Part shown: positions 1 through 13,300 of the stretch, one piece after another
Layout: every line of letters begins with the position of its first letter
Numbering within the stretch: the first letter of the stretch is position 1
Assembly: GCA_037176845.1 (NCBI GenBank)
Contig: JAYKXP010000116.1
Coordinates: 91,280-155,279 of the forward strand
Origin: Paramarasmius palmivorus
Lineage: Eukaryota > Basidiomycota > Agaricomycetes > Agaricales > Marasmiaceae
Length of the DNA: 64,000 nucleotides
Direction of reading: 5' to 3'
Notes under the pieces: generated by a model
What the model saw: the letters and a program-made list of their open reading frames with translations, nothing else
What the model was told of the DNA's origin: nothing
Database searches by the model: none
Position numbers and translations under genes: made by a program

Positions 1-1331
1 GCGACAAAGGAAAGTTATCAATTCGTTAATGCCACGAACCCGATATCGCGTCGTCTTCCACCGAAACATAAAGGACAACGGGAACGCAGATAGTCCGAAG
101 GCCGCTCCAACTTAGGCATGTCACTTTGGGGGCTTGAGTCGTGACTGCTGGTAGAATCTGCATCACAATCGACTGGACATGGCGATGTCGGGGTAGAACT
201 GGAGAATTCAGAGGAAGGAGCATTGTGGGTGTGAAGGTAGGAGGTGATGTCCGGAGTTGTGGCAGGGGAAGTTTCATAGTCGGGAGTACGCAACATATTG
301 GAACGAGTGTTGCAAAGTAAATCATCGACGAAAAGACGAGCACGATCTTTGAGAGCATTATACCAGTGAAGAGCATTTGAAAATCGTCTTCGAATGGGAT
401 CCTAGATATAGTTTAGTGTCATATTCCTCGCACAAACAAGAAAATACTGACTTCCCCGTGCAAATGGTACCCTTGAGATGACATAAAATCTTCTAGAGCG
501 GCACACCACGCAGTGTGGTTCGGCGCTATTCGCACGAACAACCGTGAGACGAACTCCAGTACTTTGATGTCTACAGCCAAGGTAGGAATGACAGGCGCAC
601 ATGGAAAGCAACCCAACTGTAGTAGCACTGCTGGGGCTAAACGACATCCACAAATTGAAAGGTTGACTTGTTCCAAATCTGAAATGCCAGTGTGAACAAA
701 AGACATAGCCAGAGGGGAGCAAAAACTTACTGGCGAAACGAACGATTGTGATAGCGATGACGCGGCTGGGCTTCCCACATGTACAAGGCAGAGATTCCTC
801 TGGAAGTCGAATTTGGAAGTTCTTGGAGTGGTGCACGATGTCCATGTACGGCTGTACGAGTTTGGGAAGGATTTCATTCAGCCAACGTTGAGACTGACGT
901 TGGCGTTTCAGCCTGTGAGGGGAAAGAGGCGGGGGAGTTGAATGAATAAAAAGAATCGGATTGGGGTCGAGCTCCGAGGGACTACCAGTGGAATCGTCAA
1001 AGTCAGAGGCGACGTGTTGTGTCACCCCCAAGTCCGAGACTGTCTCGCATGTAGAGCCCGACTCGGATATGTCTGTGAAGGGCGGTGCACGGAAACCAAA
1101 CTGGCCGTACGGGAGACGAGATAGTGGGTTATGGGACAAGGTGCTGCCATCAGACAAAAATACAATGGGACGTGCTTGCTGACGATTTGATGAGTGATGT
1201 GCTGCTCGGGCAGGAAAGTAGTGGGGGCGAGTAGGAACCTCAGCCTCTGCAAAGGCAGCCTTGCGTTTTTTCGATATACGCGGACGAGAAGTCATCGTGA
1301 ACGACAAAAGGGATCGTAACAAATTAGACAT
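1..1331 (-). CDS. KDZ transposase, CxC1-type, N-terminal half (partial at left edge)
   Basis: N-terminal half of a KDZ-superfamily DNA transposase. The first exon has a basic, low-complexity N-terminus, then the family pattern RWLNEILPKLVQPYMDI and a Cys cluster (CTCG). After an intron near 682-731 it reads CGCRLAPAVLLQLGCFPCAP and IAPNHTAWCAALEDFM. After a second intron near 402-452 it reads DPIRRRFSNALHWYNALKDR and ends in CPLCFGG, the block that precedes the catalytic region in this family. The reading then enters an apparent intron (donor GTTCGT) and leaves the window, so the DDE-like core is not visible. The start could be Met at 1331 or the later in-frame Met at about 1295. No frameshift is visible in the part present. 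The family is recognised from the ordered motifs; whether the whole gene is intact cannot be judged here. Confidence 0.85.
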
Positions 1332-1507
1332 GCCAGGGGGGAATTAGCAGAACTTGACATTGGACTATGTAGACATTACAACGTTTGTATCAAGAACCAA
1401 TCCGTAACAAAGGGTGACAATAGTACATTGGAAATGGAACAGACCACGGTAGTTCAAAAGGTATGTCAACGTCTATGTATGTGGACGACAAGATAAAGTC
1501 TAACCTG

Positions 1508-3576
1508 TTACAAGGGTCCTCCACACCGTGCCAACGCTGCATCAACATCACCATGTAAATAGCCGTGGTGATACGTATCTATGTCTAAGATCCCACGGGT
1601 GGTGGTGAACTCTGTAAGTATACTGTGATCGCGGTTATAAATCACAATGACGACGACCACAGCCCCTGCCAGAGGAGCCTCAGCTTCATTTTTTGCGATA
1701 AGTGAGTCGACATTATCGGGCCGAGTGCGAACGACGGTTGACCAGTCGAGATAGGCCTCGCGGGTGATGGCTGTGCCGCTCTTGGGGATGTAACGGAAAT
1801 GGGAACTGCTAAGTTCACCATCAGCTGGAGAAGAGGGGTGCTCTTGTAGAAAGAGCATATAAAAGACGGAGCGGGAGGTACGGCGGAACCGAGCGACGAA
1901 GTCTTCCACCGATTCATGAAGGCATTCAGGATCTCGGTCCATGATGTCGAGAAAACCAGTGAGCGCGAGACCAAGTATCTCTCTGGCGTAATGGTTGCTA
2001 AATTTGCGACCGCCGATCAGAAGGCGGGGGAGAAGGATAGCATATGGGTTGCTAGCATCAGAGGGGATATCGGGTCGTGCGATACAGAAGGGTTTGTGTT
2101 TCTTCCAGTCTTGCTTCTGGCATTCACGATCCTAGAATATATAGTAAGATCACGTCCCAAAGGCCAAAGCAACAGACGCACACAATACGAAACAGAAAGG
2201 CAGCGCGAACACCTGCGTTTGTGCCCTGCAGTACTCATACTGCAGAACTTGCAGCGGTCGCCGACAAGAGCAATGGGTTCCACACGGTGAACGAAGGCAG
2301 GTCGTAGATTGGTAAATCCAATAGGTGGCTACATAGTGGGATGAGCAACATCATTCTTCAGATGTGGAATCGAACTTACTAGCGGGGGTGAATAACGGTA
2401 GGACATTGGGGGGGAGTTCAAAGAGGACAAGGACGCTGGAAAGACCTAGAGCCGTAATTTGGGGTGGGCCAAATCGCTCAGATATCACCATGCAGGATGG
2501 GTGAATGCCCACTTACCATGTTAGCAGCCAAGAACCAATCCCTTGGGATGTATGTCCGACCCGCCGCGCGAATAATATCGGCACCTGGGTTTTCCACACT
2601 GGATTAGACATTATCATCCCCCGACACTCACGGGCTTGCTAACCTGATCTCATACCACGTTGCAGGGTCTTCTGCGTTAGAACGATGTAAATAAATATGG
2701 TTTTTTTAAGCTGGACATTCTGAGAAGAAGGTTATCATCATTTGATGGTCCGGTCATGTCTGAAAGGGTTACCAATGTAGGCATCACGGTGAATGCGCGG
2801 AAAAAGCATGGAACCTTCAGATAGCTGATAGTTATCGAACGTCGTGTTCTAGAAAAGCACGTCATCAATGAAATGCGAAACACGAGATGTTCCATACGTA
2901 CCAACGACACAGAGTTGGGATAAAAACAAGTCCACGGCAAAATAGCGAGACTTGCGCAGATCTGAGTCGAACCAGACATTATATTGAGGTATGGTTATGT
3001 TTCGAGACCTAGCCGACTCTTCGCAGAGTAGTTACGACATTTCCAGGGTCTTTGTCACCAATGCAGGGTGGAATATACCAGAAAAGGGATGTAAGCAACG
3101 TGAAGGGATAAGTACTATTACGCGATAGGTAACCATTATCGTAGAAGACAGAGCAACAGATGGGAGTGACAGAGTAACGATGTATGACAGCAGAACTTAT
3201 ACGTCGAAGCATCAAGAGGTGGTCGCGCCTAGCACAGGGTAAGCATTGGGCAAAAAGAACACAAGGGACAAGTCAAGACTTACGTCAAGGAAAGCTAGAG
3301 AACACGAAAACATGGTGGAATGAAATTTCACTGCGAACTAAGGGTGGTACGAGTTCCCAAATCTGATTGACGCCGCACGACGATAGCAATCCAAGAGTAA
3401 CTGAAAATGCTGGGGCTTCCAATGCAACAAGAATTAGGAGATGACTTGAGTGGGGATCTGGGCCACCAGAGGTGATGAGATGTATACATTAGTAAGTGGA
3501 CTAGGACACTCACGGGGTAGACAAATTTGTGGGTTGAACCACGGGTCACAGAATAGAACCGGACAATGAGGACTGT
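1508..3576 (-). CDS. MYND-type zinc-finger protein, multi-exon
   Basis: The firm part is a MYND zinc finger split by a 50-nt intron (2132-2181). Upstream exon: CKFC, a spacer, then CSRCLSVSYC; downstream exon: DRECQKQDWKKHKPFC. Together they give the C-x2-C / C-x2-C / C-x3-C / H-x3-C zinc ligands. A C-terminal domain of about 170 residues follows, ending at 1508. Upstream reading frames suggest further exons: PPIGFTNLRPAFVHR before the finger, ITALGLSSVLVLFELPP near 2400, PGADIIRAAGRTYIP near 2560, and others up to about 3576. These were joined by eye using GT-AG borders, and the true start was not found. MYND fingers usually bind proline-rich partners; the substrate or partner here is unknown. 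A paralog with the same intron position lies at 33422-34198. Confidence 0.6.
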
Positions 3577-3823
3577 CAGAAAGACTTCAGACTTCAGACT
3601 ATGGGGCAGGAACAAAGAACGAACACTTCAAGAGGGAAAGACAAACGAGCCCAGGGTGTCAAAAGTTCAACCGAGGCGAACCAAAGAAAGAAAATCGTCC
3701 TAGGTAAGTGATTAGCATGAATTAGCCTGGTGAGTAGTGTCTAAGACGTACCATGTATGAGGGAACGGTCATTAGACGAAGAGAAGGTAGAATATTGACA
3801 TAAATAATAGCCAAGAGTGACGA

Positions 3824-4086
3824 GGATGATGAAGGTAAGAAGAAAGAGGCGGGAAGGCGTGCCCTAACCCGAGCTGTGAGCCTTAGAGACGAACCATTGC
3901 ATAGCGGCACGTGCCGCCATGCACTGGTTCGTACAAGGGCCCCGCCAAAAATTTGGGACTTAGAAAAATTGTCGCCATGAACCAGTGCATGACGGCACGT
4001 GCCGCTATGCAATGGTTCGTCTCTAAGGCTCCCAGCTCAGCTTAGGGCAAGCCTTCCCGCCTCTTCCTTCTTACCTTCATCATCCC
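3824..4086. repeat. Foldback/MITE-like hairpin element with nested palindromes
   Basis: Two arms of about 105-115 bp are inverted copies of each other around a spacer of about 40 bp (near 3930-3973). Left outer end reads GATGATGAAGGTAAGAA; right outer end is its reverse complement, TTCTTACCTTCATCATC. Each arm also contains its own near-palindrome of 44 bp centred on GGCACGTGCC and bounded by ACGAACCA...TGGTTCGT, so the arms are related both directly and inversely. The element carries no open frame with protein character. It could be a nonautonomous transposon, or the source of a long hairpin transcript. No clear target-site duplication was seen. Confidence 0.8.
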
Positions 4087-4421
4087 CTCAAGGTCGTGCG
4101 CGACGTCCAAGACTATCCCTTGTAAGTATTGTTTGCTGATCAGTTAGTCCTCACTCTAAACGTTCTTTTCAGCGGGGGATCTCATCGTGCGTGTACTTAT
4201 TTACTGTAGTTTTATCTATGAACGACGTAATGATATATTGAAATGTAAACTAGTTCAGCTTGAGGTCCCCTAGGGATAAAATTCAGGGGCTGGGCGAACC
4301 GTCGAGGAAAGCATTTGGTCGCTGTCGAGATCATGCATGGCCCGGAGTTGAATTTCAAACATCCCCTGGCTTGGACACGTGCAGGTGATTTTCTTTACTG
4401 ATTCTTCATAGCTAGGTGCTC
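4087..4421. other. Intergenic: upstream region of the Spt5-like gene
   Basis: About 335 bases between the hairpin and the next start codon. No coding frame, clear TATA box or repeat was recognised; a donor-like GTAAGT near 4122 and pyrimidine tracts would fit an untranslated leader with an intron. Confidence 0.4.
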
Positions 4422-7400
4422 ATGGCCGGCCAGAAACGTGGTGTTTGGAATATTTTCGTCGACCACGAAGCGGTTGACGACTCCAGTGAAGATGAAGACT
4501 ACGATGAACTTGCCAGTGACGAAGAAGCTACACCGGGGCAGGCCACGTCATCCGTAGTTTTACAGCCTCCTGTCGCTCATCTCACAGCCGCGCAAACACC
4601 AGTATTGTTCCAAAGCATCATAAGTCGTATTGTCGCAAGGGAAGAAGCAAAATCGGACAGCAAGAAGCGCACCCATGAAGAAATGGACACTTCCTCTAGT
4701 CCAGTTCCTTCAGGATCTATCCCCGAACGGCCCGTGAAAATCACCAGGCCCAGTTCACCTCGAACAATTCCACCGGGTGCTAAATCCTTTGCGGAGATTC
4801 CGGAGGTACATTCGCAGAAGCCATCTCTCCCTGTTCACGTACGTTTCACGCTTCTAGTTATGTCCTTTGGATTAATTTTTAGAGCAGACCGTTGAACCAT
4901 CGAACGATGGAATAGCGCCCGGTTTATCGACGTCGATAGTGAGTACGAGCCGGGCATCAAGACTTACTACTGACGTCAAGGCAGCCCCCTGATCGTTGTG
5001 ACCCCAAGTTACCCCACCTTTTGCACATTCGAGACCGGCTAATCAATGAGGAGACTTTTACTCTGGGCGCAGCACGAGATGAGCTAGCTGCCATTGTCCC
5101 CAGTGGATCTGAAGTGTTCGAAGTGTGGGCAAAGCACCTCGACCTCGTTAGTGAGGCCGTTGGGACCGATGAGTCCATTCCGTCAGTAGGTCCCCAGCAA
5201 CTATTTTTCGCATTGTATATTCATTGTCGTTCAGGTACCGGACATAACTGGTGATCCGCCGGTTGCTGTTCCTGATCTACGGCCTTCGACGCCAAATGTC
5301 ACGAGCTCTGGCTCCCAGCTTGTGAGTCGAAACCTTTACGGTGAGATACTGCTGACAGCGCGATAGCAATCATTCCAAGCCCTCCCGACAGATACCATCA
5401 TCTTTTCCCTGTCCGGAGAGAGGATTGGGTATGCACGTCATCCCATGCTGGATTCGAACTCGACTGATGTTCCAACTACGTTTATACCATCAAATATCGA
5501 CTCTAATGACGAGCAGAGATCGCATAACTTGGATCATGCGCCAGCCCCTCTTCCACTTCCCTTTCAACCGCCGCGGGCTCTAACCACGGTTCCTGCACCG
5601 ACTGATATTCGACTTGATCCCGTTGTGAACGATACCCTTGAAGATATTTCAGACCAGGCTCAACCACTTCCAGCAAACTGCGGCACCTATATCTGCAAAG
5701 TTCGGTGCAAGCGTGGTCAGGAGGGACAATCGGTCATTCTGATTACCACTGCCTGTATTTCGGCATCGAATGCCCGCGTGCAAGCATATAAACATGCACT
5801 GGCAAAGTGGAAGGAGTCAAAAGAGACTAAGCCAGAAGAGTCACACCCGCAACCACAAAAACTTCCCCCCATTCCCATTTTGTCTGCGTACAGCGCTGGT
5901 CAGCCTGGATGGATCCACATTGAGCTTCGAGGGACTTATTCCTTTGAATCTCCCGATGTGTTAGATCTCCTTCGCGCTGCTACACATCTTCTATTCCCAA
6001 AGAGTCACAGATCTCGCATTTCTCGTGGTCCCATTCATGAGATTGTTGGATTCCAGAACTGGCGTCGTACGTTATTGCCAGAATCTCGAACTTATTCAAT
6101 ACAAGTCGGAGACTGGGTTGAGATCACCACTGGGTTATATGCCGGCGATGTCGGACTTGTGGTGAGGGAAGAACAAGAAAACCTCTCGGGTGCCCGTCGC
6201 GTGTTGGCTGTGGTTGTTCCACGTTTCAACGTTGAGGCGTATCTGAAAGAATGGCGTCTAAGTGCCAAATTCGCGAAGAAATACAAGAAAGTGGCCGTGT
6301 CGCATCAATCTTGGAATGGAGACCTTGGCTTTGGCACTATGAATACAGCAAAGTCCAAACCTTCCCTACCTATCATATCCACTCCCCTTCCTTCCATATC
6401 TACAACCACCACGTCTTCTCTCCCTGTAGCGCTATCCTCCTGCGCTCTTGTGGACACTACAGGCTCTTCATTGGATCCATCAGATACTCCGGAGGCGCCT
6501 GTGCAGGCGCCCACAGCGACACAACCTACACGACGTTCGAGAAAGTCGAAGTCTCTCGTTAGGCCTCCACCGCACCCTATATCACACGATGAACTAGAAC
6601 GGTGGGGCTGTATCCCCTGGGTAGACTATCGTTTTGGTTGTGAGTGTGATCCGCCACACAACAATCCGGACTTTCGTTGCCCACATGGGTGGCTTCAGGT
6701 TGGACCTCTTACTTTGCAGTATGGTCTAGCCAATGTTTCATTTAGTGTTCTTCATCTCAAACCTGCCACCTTCTTTCCTGATGGCCTCGTTCCATTTTTC
6801 TTTCGTTCACGCCGTCCCCTAGTCGAACTTGCTATCGCTCACGCACCACCACCAAGGAGCTGGGTCTTCGAGGTCGGTGACATTGTGCAATGCTGTACAA
6901 CACGGAAGGTCGGACTTCGCTCCGCAGACAGAGAAATAGAAGCGACAAGCTCGGAATTGGAACAAGCATTCATGGAGCGTGGCAGTCCCGCGTTCTATAA
7001 TGCAATGAAGTGCGCAACGACATGGGCGCAAGCAGTAGCTAATTCAATTCGTGATAACCCAGGTGGTACCAGTCGCTCATCTATTACCGCAGAGGTACCA
7101 GTGCCTAACACGTGGAACGATCCATTTTTCTACCATAGCCAAGCCTACCTAACTCTACGACGCCAAGTGGAACAGTGGACAGCTGCAGGCAAAGTACCGG
7201 ACAGCGTCGTCGAAGCAGATCACGCTGAGCCCTCTTTACTCGATGAAGTCACCAGCGTAGGACGTATCGTTGACGATACAATCATTGGTGGCCGGATAGC
7301 GGTGCTCCCTCAGGGCGCGGACGATGGCAATGATAGGAAGATTAGCGTGTTATCTCTCATCAAAGTTCTGAGCATTGGTGATCTTGTTCAACTTGTCAAC

Positions 7401-9153
7401 AATTCTGTGGCCGACGCCGTTGTTATACCTCTTGACAACAGCACCACGGACATTCCATCAACGGCATTAATAGTTAGCATTCGTCAGTCCATTGTGGAAC
7501 TTCGCGCTGTTTCGGGTGGCCCGGTAAGCTGCACCTTGTATTCTTAAAGTCATTCTAAATCCTACATAGACATACCTTGCACACGCCAATTCGTTGAGAC
7601 GAATTCAGCAACTGGCTGGAGATAACCTGTATATGCCCATAACCCAAGGCTCTCTTGCTCCTCTCGCTAGCGCGCCGGCGAATACCCCCATCAGTAAAGC
7701 TCCATGGAAGGATCAATCTGTTTCCATTATCCGTGGTGACAAGAAACGACAAACCGGGCGTGTCATTGACGTGTTCAGGGATGATTCCTACGCTAGTGGC
7801 CTCCGAATCTTGGTCGAGATACAAACTGTGGGCGCCATTCATCGTGAGCCTTATGACTACGGTAGCCTCCGACATGCAGAGTAAGTGTTCATCCTCTACT
7901 GACCTACAGAGAGGTTGACGATAGGCTTAGTACCAGGACATTTCTCCGGCTTCCCGAAGACCCCTTTTGGCGACTCAAACAAGGCTACAATCCCCAGTAT
8001 CACTCCACCGAAGTCCGGTATTTCCAATCCGCTCATCGTAGGCGCCATGCACGCGCGAACGTGGTATCTCACATTCAGGGTGATCGTGAAGCTACGCATC
8101 CGTCGCTCGCACCAAAGACACCGATGCATCGCGTGGATTCAGACGTTGCGGGGACAGTATGGGATCCTAATCACGATATCGAACGCTCTCTCCATCCCCA
8201 ACTGAAGTGGATGGAAGATCCCATCGTTCGTTCGTCCCTCCAAGGACGACGATTCTTTGTTGATATCGTCGACGGCATCACTTCTGTTAAGGATGCAGTA
8301 GTTGGTCTTTCTGAAGATCCGAAGTTCGTCTTCCATTATGCTGCGCGTGTGCGGACTAAGGGTAGTGCCAATGCTATTCCAGCCGAATCCTTGAAGCCAT
8401 CATCCACACCTGTGGATTTTGACACCGAACGCGGACTTGTCTATGTTGTCAACGGCAAGTACGCGGGATGTTTTGGCCGCCGCGTTTCACATTGCTTCGT
8501 CGGAGATAACAGCCAGAGGAAAAATGGACGCTTGGTGTTGCAGCGCGTTGCACCCTTGCACGGTAAGGACGCTGAAGCTTTACTGCACGCTGAGACGATA
8601 ACCGTGCGTCCCTGGTATCTTATTCGGATCAAGGAGACAAGAGAGGAATCTAAGGCAGGATTTTCGTTGTTGAAACCTATTCGTACGGACTTTGCACAGG
8701 GAAAAAGGCTGACCCACGTTCCTGGCGTGCCATACGTCGATTCGGATCCAGAGGAGCAAGAGGATGCCACACCCCCACGACCTGTGACAACTTCTCATGT
8801 TCCCAAACCCTTGGAAGGCTCGTGGCACGGTTCAACCCCTAAGCAGGCCAAGTCTCCCATCCACGACACAGACCCCTTGATCTGTATCCAACCGCGCGAA
8901 TCGGACCCGCCTCATCGCACTCGTTTACTTCGGCTTCGCGACGATTTCTGGAGGGATCCTGCACTGGGGATGGACCATGCCATGAATGTCGTCAATGAGG
9001 TGACTCTCCCTGACACACCGGCACGTTGGGAGTGGACCAGGTTCTTTGGGGAACTCAATGAGGCTTATCTCGAAGGCGACACCTTACCACCTGTAAGTCT
9101 ACACTTGTCGATTGTACACCTCATCTTACTCTTTTTAGGCTCCGGACGTTTGA
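4422..9153 (+). CDS. Spt5-like protein with NGN-like and KOW-like segments
   Basis: Large spliced gene of about 1,400 residues. The N-terminus is acidic (DDSSEDEDYDELASDEE), as in Spt5 proteins. An NGN-like segment follows: CGTYICKVRCKRGQEGQS, then SAYSAGQPGWIHIEL (around 5680-5940). KOW-like turns are GDWVEITTGLYAGDVGLV (about 6106), DQSVSIIRGDKKRQTGRV (about 7710) and YVVNGKYAGCFGRRV (about 8444), each with the Gly pattern of that fold. Introns lie near 4840, 4940, 5190, 5320, 7523, 7882 and 9093; the last exon gives APDV and stops at 9153. True Spt5 pairs with Spt4 to clamp elongating RNA polymerase II. This copy is divergent, longer than usual, and sits among transposon genes, so it is more likely an accessory paralog than the housekeeping factor. 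Function beyond nucleic-acid or polymerase contact is not established. Confidence 0.75.
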
Positions 9154-9430
9154 AGTCATTATATTGTTGTCTTGCTAGTATCTGCTTGTCCGATGTTATC
9201 GTGCGCTGATTGCTTTGATGTTTCATTTGCTGTATCTAGATAGTTGATATACCACCATGCACGTGTTTTAATATCATGTGCCCGCCTGCAATGCTTCTGC
9301 GAGAAATTCTGCTCGATGGCCCCAGGTGTCGGTTGATTATCTTGTCACCAACCGTCATCTTGTGGTTGCAAGAGCTAGATTTCGTTATGTAGCCTCCAAC
9401 TGGCCTTCGACTTTCTTCCTAGATCCCATC

Positions 9431-10204
9431 ATGTCTTCCAAGGGTAAGCAGAAGTCCAAAAAGCCATCGCAGCCAACTCCCCAGGTGAGTATTCAGAGAT
9501 CTTGTCTATGCCTTCTCTTACATGTTACATAGGACTGTCTTCGGACTGCAATGGCTATTATGGAGGCCAGCATGTCCGATAATTTTGATATCGACGCAAT
9601 CTTTGGACCAGAGCCAACACCTACGCCAAAGGATCTCATGGAAGTTCATCCTGGATGGCGACCCGTTCATGCACTCGCCATGGCTGATGGCCTTGTAGGA
9701 GTAATGCAGTTCCTGTCCGCTCAGCCGTGAGTAGGGTTTAATGGGTGGTACGACTCTTTTCTAATGCCCCACTAGTAAAGTTGCGACTCTCATCGAACCT
9801 GGAACGCCATGCCTCCTGGAAAGTACGTTAATTGCTCTGGGGCGGCGTGCCGAAGTTCAGAGAGAAAGTACGTTCTTTCGCAGCTTTCAACCCTGTGTCC
9901 TGTCTGACTATACGTTAGATCCCCAACGCGAGCTTCCAGTGCCTGGCCCAGACGAAGATCTCTCACCGTGGCTTATCTTCAGTAACATCGTCGTACGCCA
10001 TCGCTTGATGCCATCGCTTGAACTCCTGGCAGATCCTGAGTATGTAACATTGCTGCAATGGTAACACAAGCTAACAAGTGTTCTAGATTCGATCCTTATG
10101 GTCCTAATGCACCTGGCGACACAAGGAGCCATATGGAATTTTTCCTTATGTTCCTTCGCTTGCATCTCCTGCTGGATCTGAAGGCTAAGCGCTCTTTCCC
10201 TTAA
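9431..10204 (+). CDS. Small hypothetical protein between Spt5-like gene and large partner
   Basis: Unrecognised gene of about 190 residues assembled from six short exons with GT-AG introns. It starts MSSKGKQKSKKPSQPTPQ, a lysine-rich head. It continues with DCLRTAMAIMEASMSDNFD, then VHPGWRPVHALAMADGL with VHPGWR preceded by acidic residues, then LGRRAEVQRENPQREL and LSPWLIFSNIVVRHRL, and ends HLLLDLKAKRSFP. All phases agree across the joins, which supports a real gene. It lies 277 bp after the Spt5-like gene and 162 bp before the next start, on the same strand, suggesting a functional or mobile unit. No domain is recognised. Confidence 0.55.
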
Positions 10205-10366
10205 ACGAAGGCATTGTCAGCAGTAGAGATCGTAGAGATAGTGAATTGTTAAAATGTGATAAAAATTCATCCGAATTTGAGTTCCCGTAGAGCTCATGAA
10301 GATATAGGTCGTTACCTTGAAGTCTTAAAGGCTCAGGTCCTTACCCCCTGGACTTTGCGTATCACC

Positions 10367-13300
10367 ATGCCCAAGCCCAACACGCACAACAGCAAAATGC
10401 GAACTCGCAGTACGCACAAAGGTGTCCTCTTGACGTTGTCTAGTTCAACGCCCAACAAGAGCAAGCCTACTCGTCGGGGAAAGGTCAGTAATCGGCGCTC
10501 TCCTAGTATCCCATTTTTTAAAAACTTTGGCTCTCTACAGAAACCCCCTGCTCGAAGGAATCCACAACCAGAGGAGGTAGCTGCCTGTTGTGTCTCTTGA
10601 CTTTTATGCTGATGGTCATTGTAGGAGGACACAATTCCTGATGCTTTGGATACGTCAGTTGGCTTGATGGATTCCGCGTCCAGTAAGTACAATGCTCCAG
10701 CGTTTCTTCCGCTTCCTCACTGTTCTACAGCTTCGCGACCCCGCAAACTTAGATTGTCTCATATAGAGGTTCCCACCCCTTCTATGCTAAGCCCGATACG
10801 CGAGCAGTCTGTTTCTCCTCCTGCAATAGCTTCACATGGTTCGCCTACAACGCCGCCTCCCACCGTTCCCTCTGCTCCGCCATCACCTGCTGTACCAGAG
10901 GTTCACACCTCCAGTCCTATTGAGCCGCTCTTGGGCGACGATTCAGGTTCAGATTATGAGGCCTCTCGTGAGGAACTTCGCCAACAGCGTCGTCGCAAAG
11001 GGATCCAATCTGACTCCGAAGAAGAGGAGGACGAAGATGACGGCCCAACAGCGGTTGGGCCGTCGAACCCATCTCATACCAAACCCAAACCCTCAGGTGT
11101 CCCTTCCTCTACATTGCCTTCTACTTCTGTTCCTGCGAAGAAGAAGGGCAAAAAGAAGGTAGCTACCGCTGCCCAGAACACCACTACTCAGCCAGCGCGT
11201 ATCGCTTCACCAAAACCTACCACTCCAGTCCAAGATGATGGTGATCTTTATCCCGTTGTTGACGACGACGACCCCGACGATCCTCCTTCTCTCAAGACAC
11301 GGGGACCTTTGCCCAAGGAAGTCAAGGCTCAGTTAGACACTCTGCACGAACAATATCTCATGGAAGTCAAGAAAGTTGCCTCAGACAACAGTCTTCCGGT
11401 TCAGCGCTGTCTAGATTACCTCAAAGCTGGTATACAGATTTCGCCGCGCGGAGTCAACCGATACAATGCCTTTCAGGCGTTCTACAGCCACTTCCATCCC
11501 AAGCCCGATGATTGTGAGTATCCAATTCATCAATAAGTATTTAGACTTATCTTGTACACCAGTGCCTGCGGCTCTATACAGGGATCGAATTCAGGAGGCG
11601 TATAATTATGTCCGCTGGAGGAACAATTGTCTTCCCGAAGACATTGACCCCCCTTTCGTCAATGAGGTGGCTAAAGGTCGGCCTGGCAAGTTTGTCTCTC
11701 ACCCCGATCAACCTCTTCCCGAAGAGGACATTCATGAGATGGTGTGGTATGCTGAGTGGTACAGCAACCTCATTGACCATATACTCGATGAATCGAAAGT
11801 GAGCGGTTCATTCAGAGCACAGGCACGTAAAATTCTGAAGCCCTTTCTTGCACTGGTATGTCTTTGCTTCCTCGCATGTATTCCGCTGACACTTTTTTCA
11901 GGCATATAATGCACTCATCAATAACGGCGTTCACATCTTTGGGTACTTGATTGACACACGCCGTGACGCCAATGGGATGTCAGCTAGCTCAATTTGGGGG
12001 AACTCTCCTGACTTTCATGAGGTACATGCGAAGCATCGCGTCGATATCCAAGCGCAAACCTTTGACTTCGAGGCCATGTTCAGGTATGTTTACTCACTCG
12101 CGTTGCTATCCTCCTTTAACATCGACACAGGATGGTTGAGATGGCGAAGCGTGGTCGTGATATTCCCCCCATGTATGTGGGTGTCCTTCACGAGATGAAC
12201 GACATGACACGCTCAAAGAGCAGTCGTGACCGTGGTCGTCGTATAATGGGTCGCATAGCCCATGCAGAAATCAGTACGTACCACACTTGCATTTACGGTA
12301 ACTGCATCTAATACTTGCATCAGAAATGTTAACTGGCAAAGAATGTTCTTGGAACAACTTCTTGCAGAACGCTGCCAGTCTCCAACTCCGTCTCTGCAAC
12401 TGGCCTAACGACGTACCCTTCCCAGGACTCCCAGGTGGTCCCAAGGAATGTCGCAAGGGTGATTATGACGTGTTCCTCCCAGAGAAGGAAAAGTGGATCC
12501 GAGATTTGCTTGATGGAAAGATCTCTGCAGAACAACAACAGACACCAACCTGCATTTACTTCGAACGATGGACTAACGGTAAGGATTCTAATTTCACATT
12601 GTGTTACCCATCAGCTTACAACCACCTGCAGAGGAGAGGAACATGTCTCACGAGGATCAATCAGGCATAGCGATCGTTCGCATGGTGGATGGAACTGATT
12701 ACCTTTATGCCCGTGATTCCGAGAGTTGGGTCACTGGTCAAGAGGTTAACTCCGACGATGAAGATGCTGAAGACACTTCAAAGAACAAAAAGGGGAAACG
12801 CGCTGGTCGTAAGTACTCTCATTCATTGGCCCAGTTCCCATCTCATTCTTTCTCTCTTTAGGTGGACGTAAACAGTCGAAAAAAGTGAATGATAATGGGG
12901 GTATGTACTACTCAATAGGCTGTTGTGGTGTTTTCTTATGATTCGTTCAGATGCTACTAACTCCAAGGGTAAAGCTGCTGCCAATCCTGTTCCCGCACCG
13001 TCAGGGGATGTATTCAATGACAATCATACTGCACGCGCTCCCAACGGCAAAGGTAGGTGTTATCATCGGATGGCAATTCTTCACTCCACTTACATCACGT
13101 GTAGGTAAACAGAAGCAATTTCTACTCAATTCCCCTCGTAAGTAGGTCATGTCACAATGTCTTTATTGTGGCTAATATTCTTGGATAGCAAACCGGGAGC
13201 TCTTGGTCCCTGACGTCGATGATGACCCAAGACTTGATCCATCTGTTCCATTACAAGGTCAGTCGATCCTAATGTAATATTCTAACGCTCCACTCACTCT

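Noticed and set aside
3722..4012. A 96-codon minus-strand open frame over the hairpin
   Set aside because: It lies across the inverted repeat arms and mirrors their sequence; composition is that of the repeat, not a protein.
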